Positions 7,229 through 15,979 of a stretch of 39,869 bases of DNA are shown here, piece after piece. The notes under the pieces were generated by a model. It was given only the letters and a program-made list of their open reading frames with translations, made no database searches and had not been told where the DNA came from. Every line of letters starts with the position of its first letter. Positions within the stretch are counted from its first letter, which is position 1. Both the position numbers and the translations under genes were made by a program. Origin of the DNA: Bordetella parapertussis (GTDB taxonomy: Bacteria; Pseudomonadota; Gammaproteobacteria; Burkholderiales; Burkholderiaceae_B); assembly GCA_945903445.1 (NCBI GenBank), contig CAMDNZ010000029.1, forward strand, positions 1 through 39,869. Reading direction: 5' to 3'.

Positions 7229-8407
7229 ATGGATCGACCCGCCGTGCATTACCCTGCCGGACAAGCGAAACTGCAATCGTCCCACTCAAACGCAAGGTCG
7301 TCGTCAAGCCTGCAACGTCCCGAAGCACCGACTCTGGCCATACCCCCGGCATCAAGCCCGGTAAGCGTATACACCGAATGGGATCCTCTCGAAGAAGTCA
7401 TTGTCGGCACGATCGACGATATCAGAGTGCCTGAATGGGACAGAGGACTCGCGGCGGTCATTCCCGATCACGCCCAAGCCTTTTTTAAATCGAACGTTGG
7501 CCGTCGGTTTCCACTCGAGCAAGTTCAGGCGGCCAAACGAGAGGTCGATGGCTTCGCCAAATTGCTAGAACAAGAAGGCGTAGTCGTTCGCCGACCAGAT
7601 GAGGTCGAACACCACCGCCCTGTCGTCACTCCATTCTTTACGGCGGGCGGTGGCTTTCACTGCGCGATGCCTCGCGATTGTTTGTTTGCGATGGGAAAAA
7701 AAATCATTGAAGTCCCCATGGCGTGGCGTTCCCGCTATTTCGAGACGTTTGCTTTTCGCCGACTATTGATCGATTACTTCAAAGGTGGCGCACAGTGGAT
7801 CGCTGCGCCTAAACCTATGCTATCCGAGGCCCTGTGGTGCGATGACCACGATCCAGAATCGAACACGTTCGACTCGGTCATCAGCGAGGATGAACCGGTA
7901 TTCGATGCAGCCGATTTCATGAAAATCGGACGCGACGTGATTGGTCAACGCAGTCATGTGACCAATGATCTCGGCATCGCATGGCTGAGACAAACGCTGG
8001 GCCCGGATTACGACATCCACATCTATCAATTCGACGACGCGAGTCCGATGCATATCGACACCACCATTCTGCCCATGAGTCCCGGCAAGGTGTTGGTCAA
8101 TCCGGCATGGGTGTCGAAACTACCCGATATTTTCAGCCATTGGGATGTTCTGCATCCACCGCCTTCGACGCTGTCCGATGCGCATCCGCTCTACATGACG
8201 AGCAAATGGATCCATACCAATATCCTGATGCTCGACGAACAACGTGTCATCGTCGAAAAAGACGAAGAACCTCTTATCGCGGCACTGAGATCCTGGGGTT
8301 TCACACCCATTCCGTGCGCGTTCAAGCACTTTCAAACCTTTGGCGGATCGTTCCACTGCGCAAGCTTGGATGTCAGGCGATCGGGCAGTTTGCAACGCTA
8401 CATCTAG
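7229..8407 (+). CDS. Amidinotransferase (glycine amidinotransferase family)
   Basis: A 392-aa enzyme of the arginine:glycine/inosamine amidinotransferase family, which moves an amidino group from arginine onto an amine. The opening motif is EWDPLEEVIVGTIDD. The predicted triad is intact: Asp226 in DAADFMKIGRD, His275 in SPMHIDTT and Cys377 in GGSFHCASLDVRR. The spacings (49 and 102 residues) are nearly those of human AGAT. The first ~40 residues look unstructured. Start ATG 7229 has GGGAG upstream. The following gene's GTG overlaps its last base. Next to a polyamine-making enzyme, the likely acceptor is an amine or polyamine, which would yield a guanidino compound; that is inference. Confidence 0.88.
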   Translation: MDRPAVHYPAGQAKLQSSHSNARSSSSLQRPEAPTLAIPPASSPVSVYTEWDPLEEVIVGTIDDIRVPEWDRGLAAVIPDHAQAFFKSNVGRRFPLEQVQAAKREVDGFAKLLEQEGVVVRRPDEVEHHRPVVTPFFTAGGGFHCAMPRDCLFAMGKKIIEVPMAWRSRYFETFAFRRLLIDYFKGGAQWIAAPKPMLSEALWCDDHDPESNTFDSVISEDEPVFDAADFMKIGRDVIGQRSHVTNDLGIAWLRQTLGPDYDIHIYQFDDASPMHIDTTILPMSPGKVLVNPAWVSKLPDIFSHWDVLHPPPSTLSDAHPLYMTSKWIHTNILMLDEQRVIVEKDEEPLIAALRSWGFTPIPCAFKHFQTFGGSFHCASLDVRRSGSLQRYI

Positions 8408-9816
8408 TGAGCCGAACCCTGATGATCTATGACGTCAAGCAGCATCACCACGACATCGCTGCGATACGGGAACATATGAATCTGGCGCCCCTGGCACCGG
8501 AGACATCGGCGGGCCAACGCGACATGCTTTCGATGTGGGGTGCCGAAAAAGAAGCCTTCTACGAGAGAATTTTTTGGAATCCCGACAGGCTCGCCAAGTG
8601 GAAACTTGCCAGGCTCTCTACGCTGGTGGACTTTGCGTTTCGCACCAGCCCGTTTTACCGCCGTCTGTACAAAACAGTCGGATACGCTGCCGGCGGCATT
8701 CGCAGCTACGACGATTTCGAGCAGCTTCCGGTCATCACTAAAGACGACGTCATCGCAAATTTTCCTGATGGCATGCCGTCAGACGCCCACGCGCTAGCCG
8801 AATGCCGTTGGATGAGCACTTCCGGATCATCCGGAAAACAGATTCAAATCGTGTTGCCTCAACGCCGCGCCGACCTGGACGTGCTGTTCAAATACCGCAT
8901 GTTCGAGTTCATGGGCGGATTTCGACTGACGCCGGATCGGTGGCTCTACAACATTCACTACTGCATTTGGTGGCATACCTCGATGATGGGCCAGCATCGT
9001 GTGTTTTCGGTGACTCAGGATTGCGATGCTGAAGCTGTGCTCGCTCACATTGCACGGTTAAGGCCAGTGGTCGTGTCCGCCGTCGGTAGCTATGTCGAAA
9101 AGCTGGCCGCAATGGGCATGTCGCTCAGGACGCTCGGGGTCAGGCTCGTATCTACCAACTCCGAAACGACCACGCCCGAAGAACGCCGCAGATGGTCGCG
9201 TGTTTTCGACGTACCGGTGCGCGACGAATACTCGTCGGAAGAACTCGACTTACTCGCCATGGAATGTCCACATGGCCACTATCACGCAGTGGAAGACGAT
9301 TCGCATCTGGAAATTCAGATATTCGAGAAAGGCAGACCTGGAAGAGTTATCGGCACCGACCTCTGGAACACCGCCATGCCGATGATTCGGTACGATCAAG
9401 GCGATCTGGCAGAGTGGGAAGACGGCGACCAATGCCCATGCGGCAGCGGCTTTCGGCGAATCAAGCATCTGCATGGACGAGCCGATCAGGCGTTCTTCAG
9501 CCGTATCAACGGCATCATCGCGCCGGCGTCGTTGCTGGATGCAGTTGAAGAAACGCTTTGCTCGCCTCATAGCAACGTCCGCGAGTTTCGCGTCATACAA
9601 GAAGACCTTGACCGCATTCGTCTGCTGTACGTCCCCCAACGTTCGAACGAGTCGGTTTCATCGGAAGCACTGCTCGGGCTGCAAGGACGGCTCGATGCAT
9701 TGTTCGGCCACGCGGTGAGCTTGCATGCCGACGCGCTCAGTTCGATTCCGGAGGCATCGAGTTTCAAGCGTCGCACATTGATCAACACCCTGCCCAGCGC
9801 CAGAGAACAAACGTGA
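8407..9816 (+). CDS. PaaK/CapK-type adenylate-forming ligase
   Basis: About 469 aa (464 if translation begins at ATG 8422 rather than GTG 8407). It belongs to the phenylacetate-CoA-ligase/CapK branch of the ANL superfamily, which activates carboxylic acids as acyl-adenylates. Visible motifs are the phosphate loop STSGSSGKQIQ, the acid-side region NSETTTPEE, DEYSSEE, then MIRYDQGDLAEW, a zinc-like CPCGSG, HGRADQ and a C-terminal EASSFKR Lys. The open frame extends far upstream inside the amidinotransferase, which is a shadow. No carrier protein is encoded nearby, so the activated acid may pass to CoA or straight to an amine. Confidence 0.85.
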   Translation: MSRTLMIYDVKQHHHDIAAIREHMNLAPLAPETSAGQRDMLSMWGAEKEAFYERIFWNPDRLAKWKLARLSTLVDFAFRTSPFYRRLYKTVGYAAGGIRSYDDFEQLPVITKDDVIANFPDGMPSDAHALAECRWMSTSGSSGKQIQIVLPQRRADLDVLFKYRMFEFMGGFRLTPDRWLYNIHYCIWWHTSMMGQHRVFSVTQDCDAEAVLAHIARLRPVVVSAVGSYVEKLAAMGMSLRTLGVRLVSTNSETTTPEERRRWSRVFDVPVRDEYSSEELDLLAMECPHGHYHAVEDDSHLEIQIFEKGRPGRVIGTDLWNTAMPMIRYDQGDLAEWEDGDQCPCGSGFRRIKHLHGRADQAFFSRINGIIAPASLLDAVEETLCSPHSNVREFRVIQEDLDRIRLLYVPQRSNESVSSEALLGLQGRLDALFGHAVSLHADALSSIPEASSFKRRTLINTLPSAREQT

Positions 9817-11087
9817 GAACGGTCTTGGTGGTGTCATCCGACGTTGAAACACCCGCGATCATTCACCGGTATCACGTACAGGGAAAGCTGGGCGGCCATC
9901 GCTATGTCTATCTCGTCGAACACTTCGAGCAATCGGCACGGCTGGATACGGACGAACGAACCTATGTCGTCGCCGACTTCGCAGATTCCATGGCGCTGGC
10001 GAAAACGTTCGAGCGGATTGCCGCTGAACAAAAAATAGATACCGTCATTGCCATAGACGAGTTCGCAGTCTATGTCGCCGCGCTGGCCCGGGAAGCACTT
10101 GGCTTGGCGGGTCTGAACGCCGCCCAAGCACGAAAATTCCGCGACAAAATCGTGATGAAGGAAGCCTTGCGAGACTCGTCGGTGAACGTTCCCACCGTCT
10201 ATTCGCGCGAAGCACTGGATGCCGGTGATGCACCATTTCCGCTGATCGTCAAACCTCGATCGCTTGCGGGATCGGTGGGCGTATCGATCGTCCGAGACAC
10301 GCATGAATTGCGTGCGAAGACAATCGGCCCAGGCGTCCTCCATCAAGGCACTGGCTACGTCGATATGAGCGAATCGCATCGACAAGTCGAGCAATTCATC
10401 GATGGCGATATCTATCATATCGACGGCATTGCGCGGGACGGCGTGGTCGTTATGTCGACCTTGTCGCGCTATCTTTCGACACCTTTGAGGTATCTGTCTG
10501 GCCATCCACTCGGGTCGGTGGTTGTGCCGATGTCGAAGACGTCATGCTGGCATATCGGCCTGACCGCTGAAATCGTCCAGCGTCTGGGTGTACCCGACGG
10601 CGTTTTTCACCTCGAAATCATCAAACACGCGCATGGCTCACCCTACTTCCTGGAAATCGGCGCCCGTCCTGGCGGAGCGCAAGTCAAACGCGCCTTTGCG
10701 GCCATGACGGAGGTTGATCTTCTACTCAGCCATATTCGTCTGCAACTTGATTTAGAGCTGCCAGCGGCCGAGACCAGGCCAGCCTGCCAAAGCGTCGGCT
10801 GGCTCATATTCCCGAAAAGACACGACCTGCCTCCGGGTCATATCGTCGAGCGTATCCGGATGCCTCGGATGGCATTGGCGTCGATGCTTCTACATCGCTT
10901 CGTACCCCAAATCGGGACAACGGCTTCGGGCCCTTTCTATAGTCACGATCGAACGCTGGGTACTTTCGTTTTTTGCGGCGATGACGCTAGCGTTAAAACC
11001 GACATCGCCTCATTCATGGACCATTACAAAGTCGACGTATCGGCATCAATCACCGAAGGCGCAGCATGCAGACGTGCTCTGAAGTGA
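9813..11087 (+). CDS. ATP-grasp ligase
   Basis: A 424-aa ATP-grasp protein of the carbamoyl-phosphate-synthase/D-Ala-D-Ala-ligase-like group that forms amide bonds through acyl-phosphates. The ATP-binding Lys and glycine-rich loop are in PLIVKPRSLAGSVGVSIV, followed by EQFIDGDIYHIDGI and the metal-binding LEIGARPGGAQ. Start GTG 9813 overlaps the previous stop (GTGA). In this operon it probably joins an amino acid or another acid to an amine. The substrate cannot be deduced. Confidence 0.85.
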   Translation: MRTVLVVSSDVETPAIIHRYHVQGKLGGHRYVYLVEHFEQSARLDTDERTYVVADFADSMALAKTFERIAAEQKIDTVIAIDEFAVYVAALAREALGLAGLNAAQARKFRDKIVMKEALRDSSVNVPTVYSREALDAGDAPFPLIVKPRSLAGSVGVSIVRDTHELRAKTIGPGVLHQGTGYVDMSESHRQVEQFIDGDIYHIDGIARDGVVVMSTLSRYLSTPLRYLSGHPLGSVVVPMSKTSCWHIGLTAEIVQRLGVPDGVFHLEIIKHAHGSPYFLEIGARPGGAQVKRAFAAMTEVDLLLSHIRLQLDLELPAAETRPACQSVGWLIFPKRHDLPPGHIVERIRMPRMALASMLLHRFVPQIGTTASGPFYSHDRTLGTFVFCGDDASVKTDIASFMDHYKVDVSASITEGAACRRALK

Positions 11088-12094
11088 TCCGAGTGGTCGA
11101 GGTCGGCAAGCAGTACCGAAGCCGTAAGCAAATCGACGGCTATCGTGGGTTTGCCCGCAGTCTATTTTGTCCCACCTATGAATATCATCAAGCATTGGAT
11201 GGCATCAGCCTCACCCTGAAGCGAGGTGAGTCCTTGGGGTTTCTCGGGGCGAACGGCGCTGGCAAATCGACGTTCGCAAAAACTCTATGTGGAATCCAAC
11301 GACCGACGACTGGACAGGTCGAAGTGTTGGGATGGTCGCCTCACACGAGATCCTCGTCGTTTTATAAAAAAATTGGCGTGGTCTTCGGCCATAAGCATTC
11401 GCTGTGGTGGGATCTGCCTGTCCGACGAAGCTTCGATCTGGCTCGTCGTCTGTACAGCATCGATCAAAAACAGTTCGATAGAAATCTGGCGGAACTTTGC
11501 GATGCGCTGAATCTGGCGTTGGTGCTCGAGCGTCCGGTGCGTGTGCTCAGCCTTGGAGAGCGAGTGAAATGCGAGCTTGCCATGAACCTCCTCCATAGCC
11601 CCGAAGTGTTGCTGCTGGATGAGCCTACTGTCGGCCTGGACCTCAGCTCGCGCTCCGAAATTCGGCAGTATTTGAATCGCCTGAGAAACGAGCGGGGAAT
11701 GAGCATTTTCATGACCAGCCACGACATGGGCGATATCGAAGGATGCTGCGAGAGCGTGCTGCTATTGCATCAGGGGCGAGTCCACTACGACGGTAAGCTC
11801 TCCAGCCTGATGCAAGAATTTCGTCAAGACGTCAAGGTGCGTGTGACGCCGTCCGAAGGTGTTTTCGATTTACAGATCTGTTTGGGCATCGCTCAATCGC
11901 TACAGGCGCGCGGGGCTCAGCTCGAAATCTCCACGCTATTGCCAGAAGAGATCGTCTTCAAGGTGGGCAAGGATGACGTCAATGCATTGAGTTCGACCTT
12001 GATCGGCACATTCAATCCGTGCCTGGAAATCAGCTATCCAGATTTGGAGGAAATCATGCTGAGTCAATTGACGAAATGGCGAGCAACACCTTGA
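11066..12094 (+). CDS. ABC-2 type exporter, ATP-binding protein
   Basis: A 342-aa ATPase (COG4586-like) that drives export with the two membrane proteins that follow. Walker A is GANGAGKST, the signature is LSLGERVKCELAMNLL, Walker B is EVLLLDEPTVGLDL and the switch His is in MTSHDMGD. A ~90-residue C-terminal domain follows the ATPase core. The chosen start ATG 11066 has GAAGG upstream and overlaps the ATP-grasp gene by 22 bases. A GTG at 11084, giving a 4-base GTGA overlap like its neighbours, is an equally reasonable start. Its place inside the biosynthetic operon suggests it exports the product and so gives self-protection. Confidence 0.9.
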   Translation: MQTCSEVIRVVEVGKQYRSRKQIDGYRGFARSLFCPTYEYHQALDGISLTLKRGESLGFLGANGAGKSTFAKTLCGIQRPTTGQVEVLGWSPHTRSSSFYKKIGVVFGHKHSLWWDLPVRRSFDLARRLYSIDQKQFDRNLAELCDALNLALVLERPVRVLSLGERVKCELAMNLLHSPEVLLLDEPTVGLDLSSRSEIRQYLNRLRNERGMSIFMTSHDMGDIEGCCESVLLLHQGRVHYDGKLSSLMQEFRQDVKVRVTPSEGVFDLQICLGIAQSLQARGAQLEISTLLPEEIVFKVGKDDVNALSSTLIGTFNPCLEISYPDLEEIMLSQLTKWRATP

Positions 12095-12915
12095 TGTCGG
12101 CCCTGACGGCCCACGGTAAGCGTGCCATGGCCTATGGCCACGCATCCTTCAGCACCATGGTGTGCGATCGGGCGATGCTGATCGTCGATTTTTGCCTGGC
12201 GACCACTATTCCTTATCTTGTACAGCTATTGATCTGGCAGTACGTCTACAAGAATCAGGATGCGGCCGACATCGCAGGATTCGGATATCACCAACTCGTT
12301 TTCTACTATGCCTATGCCTTGGCATTGGCCCGGCTGAACAATGGCTACGACGTCATCGCCCAGCTGTCTGCACACGTACACGAAGGCCGATTGGAAGTGC
12401 AGCTGACAAAACCCTTCCCCTATCCGTTGCAAAAACTGTTCGGATTCTTAGGAGAGAGTTCAATGTATTTTCTTCCGTTGCTGTTCATCCTGTGCGTTCA
12501 AATCGCCTACGCCGGCACGCCCACAGTCTCTTATCATCCGGCGTATGTGCTCGGCATGACCGTTCTCGTGCTGCTAAGCCAGGTACTGTGCTTCACGTTC
12601 AGTTTCTGTATCGGAATAGCGTCTTTTTGGATTGTCCGCTCGGGCATCCTCCTGACACTGCTGGTCACGCTATCCGCCTTATTGAGCGGGATCTTGCTTC
12701 CGCCCGATTTCTGGCCGTCTTTTCTACGACCGGTCATGGCATGGAATCCCTTGCGTTTCATGGTCGCGGCACCGGCCGAATTGATGGTGAAACCCGATAA
12801 TGCGCTATTGGGCCAAAGCATCGCTGTCAGCATTGCGTACTGCTTGCTATTTGCAGGGATTGCGTGCATGGGCTGGTGCCGGGGCCTGAAGGGTTATCAC
12901 AGTGTCGGGGGCTAA
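12076..12915 (+). CDS. ABC-2 type exporter permease 1
   Basis: A ~279-aa multi-spanning membrane protein. It has about six hydrophobic segments and the COG4587-type middle region (HEGRLEVQLTKPFPYPLQKL), a conserved stretch of ABC-2 permeases that work with DrrA-like ATPases. Start ATG 12076 overlaps the ATPase gene; ATG 12094, sharing a base with the ATPase stop (TGATG), is an alternative with the look of translational coupling. It forms the export channel with the next gene. Confidence 0.85.
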   Translation: MASNTLMSALTAHGKRAMAYGHASFSTMVCDRAMLIVDFCLATTIPYLVQLLIWQYVYKNQDAADIAGFGYHQLVFYYAYALALARLNNGYDVIAQLSAHVHEGRLEVQLTKPFPYPLQKLFGFLGESSMYFLPLLFILCVQIAYAGTPTVSYHPAYVLGMTVLVLLSQVLCFTFSFCIGIASFWIVRSGILLTLLVTLSALLSGILLPPDFWPSFLRPVMAWNPLRFMVAAPAELMVKPDNALLGQSIAVSIAYCLLFAGIACMGWCRGLKGYHSVGG

Positions 12916-13741
12916 GGTGGCTCTATGCGCCTTGCTTCGTGGCGCGGCAGCCGAGCAATTCACCTATCGGTTCGATCTACTGTCCAACCTGCTACTGATG
13001 TCGGCTTACTACGGCATACAACTGTTGTTCTTCGATCGAATTTTTGATTTGTCTCCTTCACTGGGCGGGTGGAGCCGAGAAGAGGTTTACCTCGTTTTTT
13101 TTGTCTACATCATCATTATGCTGTCGATCGACATGATCGCCAGTTCCGTCAATCGATTCTTCTATTTCGTACATCTGGGTTCGGCCGAACCCTTTCTCGT
13201 CAAACCATGCGGTGTCGTGCCAATCATGCTGCTACGTTGGTCACAGCCGGCATTCGCGGCGGTGGCGATAGCGATAATCGGCATCGTACTCGCGCTTGCT
13301 GCGGCAAACCTCATCGACATCGGTGCCATGGCGAATGGGCGTCACGAATCGACGATCACCGCCAGCTTCTGGAGGGTGGAGGCTTTGGCTCGGTCCATCG
13401 GTTTTGGCTTGGGTATCGTCGCGGGATGGATCGCCAACCTGAGCTTGGTGATTCTCCTCAACACGATCACGTTCGTGATTCAACGCCAGATTCCAGTGGA
13501 TTACATCCACGGCGAGCTGGGCAGGCTCGCACTCTTGCCGGTGGACATATTTCCACGAGGCGCTTTCATATCTCTAATGCTTGCGATACCGATGGTGTTC
13601 GCCGCATCGGCGCCGGTCGCTCTCTTAAGGGGCGACGCGCAACCTCTGGTCTGGCTGATCGTCAGCAGTCTCGTTCTCTTGTTGGTGACGTGCTGGGCTT
13701 TTTTTACCGCATCAAGAAAATTCGAAGGCCTGGGAGGATGA
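12902..13741 (+). CDS. ABC-2 type exporter permease 2
   Basis: A 279-aa membrane protein homologous in layout to COG3694 permeases. The early segment FLVKPCGVVPIML parallels the LTKPFPYPLQKL element of permease 1, followed by several hydrophobic helices and a C-terminal helix ending ASRKFEGLGG. The likely start is GTG 12902, overlapping the upstream gene by 14 bases. It pairs with permease 1 and the ATPase. Confidence 0.85.
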   Translation: MSGAKVALCALLRGAAAEQFTYRFDLLSNLLLMSAYYGIQLLFFDRIFDLSPSLGGWSREEVYLVFFVYIIIMLSIDMIASSVNRFFYFVHLGSAEPFLVKPCGVVPIMLLRWSQPAFAAVAIAIIGIVLALAAANLIDIGAMANGRHESTITASFWRVEALARSIGFGLGIVAGWIANLSLVILLNTITFVIQRQIPVDYIHGELGRLALLPVDIFPRGAFISLMLAIPMVFAASAPVALLRGDAQPLVWLIVSSLVLLLVTCWAFFTASRKFEGLGG

Positions 13742-13743
13742 TT

Positions 13744-14640
13744 ATGGAGACGTCAATTTTCAATGACATTACGTCCATGGACAGACGCAAATCGACCTTG
13801 CACGCCAGTATTATCGCCGGCGGCCATCTGACCGCATTCTGTTTGACGGTACTCCTCGCCGAAGCGGCAATGTCAATGTCCATGCTCCTCGGAATCTCTA
13901 CGCTACTGTTGGTCATTGTCTTCATCGGCACGCGCTTTCGAGCGGTGAACAATATGTCTCACGAGTGCGTGCACGGCACCTATGCCAAGCGCCGGCCGGT
14001 CAATGAGTTCTTCGGCCATATCTTCGCCATCGTCGAGCTATCTTCATTTTTGACGGTTCGACGCGAGCACTTTACGCACCACCGCCATCTGGGTACTTTC
14101 GAGCGCGATATGGATTTTCGCCATCTTGAAAGATTCGGATTCGACGCGCCGATGAGTGCAGGCGCCTGGCGCCATCACATGAAGAACGCCTTGCTGTTCA
14201 AACATTTGGGCGCTTATTTTTTTCTAGTGATGTTCGATCGAACCGAGCCGCCATGGGCCAGGATCGCACGGACGATCTATTTATCTTCGTTGATCGCTTG
14301 TTTTTTCGTATGGCCTGTCGGTGTGACGCTGTATGTCATTTTGCCTTTCATGACCAGCTACCAGATCCACAAGTACCTCACCGACTTTCTGGACCACGGC
14401 GGCTTGCTGTCGAATCAAGACGCCTTGCATAAAACGCGCAATTTCATCGTCCAGACCTCGCTATTGCGTTGCTGTTTTTTCCCTCGTACAGACTGCTATC
14501 ACCTCGTACATCATCTTTTCCCCAGTCTCAGCACCGAGTGTCTGAGCGATGCACACCGACGCTTGATGGACGATCCGGCCTACGCACACGTGCCCCATTT
14601 AGCGAACGAACAAATAGCCCAGTGGCTGAGGACGCCGTGA
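13744..14640 (+). CDS. Membrane fatty-acid-desaturase-type di-iron oxygenase
   Basis: A 298-aa integral membrane protein of the fatty acid desaturase/hydroxylase family. The three histidine boxes that bind the two irons are all present: HECVH (73-77), HFTHHRH (109-115) and HLVHHLFP (253-260). A further HGG near 218 is also typical. The ATG at 13744 has GGGAGG six bases upstream and is preferred to the ATG at 13738; a much longer open frame upstream is a shadow of permease 2. Such enzymes also tailor small molecules in toxin and antibiotic clusters. Here it could desaturate or hydroxylate an acyl or amine chain. The electron donor is not encoded nearby. Confidence 0.88.
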   Translation: METSIFNDITSMDRRKSTLHASIIAGGHLTAFCLTVLLAEAAMSMSMLLGISTLLLVIVFIGTRFRAVNNMSHECVHGTYAKRRPVNEFFGHIFAIVELSSFLTVRREHFTHHRHLGTFERDMDFRHLERFGFDAPMSAGAWRHHMKNALLFKHLGAYFFLVMFDRTEPPWARIARTIYLSSLIACFFVWPVGVTLYVILPFMTSYQIHKYLTDFLDHGGLLSNQDALHKTRNFIVQTSLLRCCFFPRTDCYHLVHHLFPSLSTECLSDAHRRLMDDPAYAHVPHLANEQIAQWLRTP

Positions 14641-14641
14641 A

Positions 14642-15949
14642 ATGACATTGCTTTCGAGTCCCTGGCATTCTGCACTGAGCAGATCGACGCAAAGCGACTC
14701 CATGTCGCCTTATCGTGCGACGGCGTTGGAGGCCGGCGTCATTGCGCCGAACTGGCATTGGATCGAATCTCCCCTTGCGTTCGACTCGTTCGAGCTCGAT
14801 TTACTGACTCGTCGTCTCGCGTGTATCGAGAGCTTGATATTCGATCTCCCACAGCGTCTGTTCCGCGGCGACCATGCCGCGTTCTACGAGACGCTGGGAT
14901 TGGAAGCCGATATCAGCCGCTGGCTATGTCGCTTTCGGAATCGAGCGTGCATGACACCCTTGCGGTGGGATCTGGTTCCTACGCGTGAGGGCTGGAAGCT
15001 CGTGGAGATCAATGCCGGTGTGTGTATGGGAGGAATGAATTTCGAACTCATACAGGGTGTCTACACCCAGATGCGTGACGCCGACCAGAAGATCGTTCCG
15101 CCACAATGGCCGTCCAGCTTGCAAGCCTTGATCGATTTTCTCGTTCGATGCAATCGCGACTGTCAGACCGGGGCATGCGTGGCACTGCTGGAGGACGACG
15201 ATGTATTTGAGTGCTACGGTTTCTTTCTCGATTCTTTAGTCCGCTATTTCACCGCCCACTCGCCTTGGCAAATCGTGTCTGGCAAAGTGTCATCGCTCGC
15301 AAAAAAGAAGGACGCCATCTATTTGCATGGCAAGCCCGTCGATGCCGTTCTCGGCATGTTCTGCGCACGCGACATGTTTCGGCACCCGGCACGATATCGA
15401 ACCCTGACAGAAGGACTCACCAGCGGCACGATAGATAGTCTGCTACATCCAGCGGCAGAGACGGTCTATGGAAACAAGGCGATACTGGCACTGCTGTGGC
15501 AGCTGGTGTCGTGTGCATCCACAAGCGACGAGCAGCGTGAAGCGCTCTTGGCGGTCTTGCCTGAAACCCATGCAATGTCTCGCTACACCCCCGCTTCGCT
15601 GTCGCAGATTCAAGACGCCGTGGTGATAAAACCTTGCGAGGGATATGGCGGCGAAGGCGTGATATGCGGCTGGGAGCATTCAGCACAGTCATTTCAGCGC
15701 ATATGCCAGGCGCGCCTCTCGAACGGCACGAATTATGTCGTTCAAAGAAGAGTCGAGGTTCACGCTTTTCCCATGCAAGTGTCCATGGCGAGCGGCGAAT
15801 CAATCGACGCACAAGGTCGCCCGGTGATAGGACTGATCACCTTGGGAGGCAAAGCCACCGCCGGGATCGTTCGTAGCTTCTTTCGGCCACACGCCAATGC
15901 CGTCGTCAATGTTCATAACGGCGCCGCTGTCGGGCCAGCTGCTTTCTAG
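14642..15949 (+). CDS. Glutathionylspermidine-synthase-like ATP-grasp ligase
   Basis: A 435-aa protein that looks like a circularly permuted ATP-grasp enzyme of the glutathionylspermidine synthase type. The GWKLVEINAGVCMGGMNFEL segment matches the EyNad-type metal-binding region. YGNKAILALLWQL and VVIKPCEGYGGEG match the later nucleotide-binding Lys and glycine loop. Members couple a carboxylate to an amine, classically glutathione to spermidine. It follows the desaturase with a 1-base gap and ends the operon. With a polyamine-synthesis gene at the front, it is the best candidate for attaching an acid or peptide to the polyamine; that is inference. Confidence 0.7.
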   Translation: MTLLSSPWHSALSRSTQSDSMSPYRATALEAGVIAPNWHWIESPLAFDSFELDLLTRRLACIESLIFDLPQRLFRGDHAAFYETLGLEADISRWLCRFRNRACMTPLRWDLVPTREGWKLVEINAGVCMGGMNFELIQGVYTQMRDADQKIVPPQWPSSLQALIDFLVRCNRDCQTGACVALLEDDDVFECYGFFLDSLVRYFTAHSPWQIVSGKVSSLAKKKDAIYLHGKPVDAVLGMFCARDMFRHPARYRTLTEGLTSGTIDSLLHPAAETVYGNKAILALLWQLVSCASTSDEQREALLAVLPETHAMSRYTPASLSQIQDAVVIKPCEGYGGEGVICGWEHSAQSFQRICQARLSNGTNYVVQRRVEVHAFPMQVSMASGESIDAQGRPVIGLITLGGKATAGIVRSFFRPHANAVVNVHNGAAVGPAAF

Positions 15950-15979
15950 CATCGCACCGCAACAAAGCCGAGTCTGTAC

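Noticed and set aside
13069..13743. N-terminal extension of the desaturase frame
   Set aside because: It runs through permease 2 in another frame; a strong ribosome site supports the ATG at 13744.
5885..15949. Phaseolotoxin-type cluster
   Set aside because: Amidinotransferase and desaturase occur in both, but the polyamine fusion, the ABC-2 exporter and the missing resistant ornithine carbamoyltransferase argue against it.
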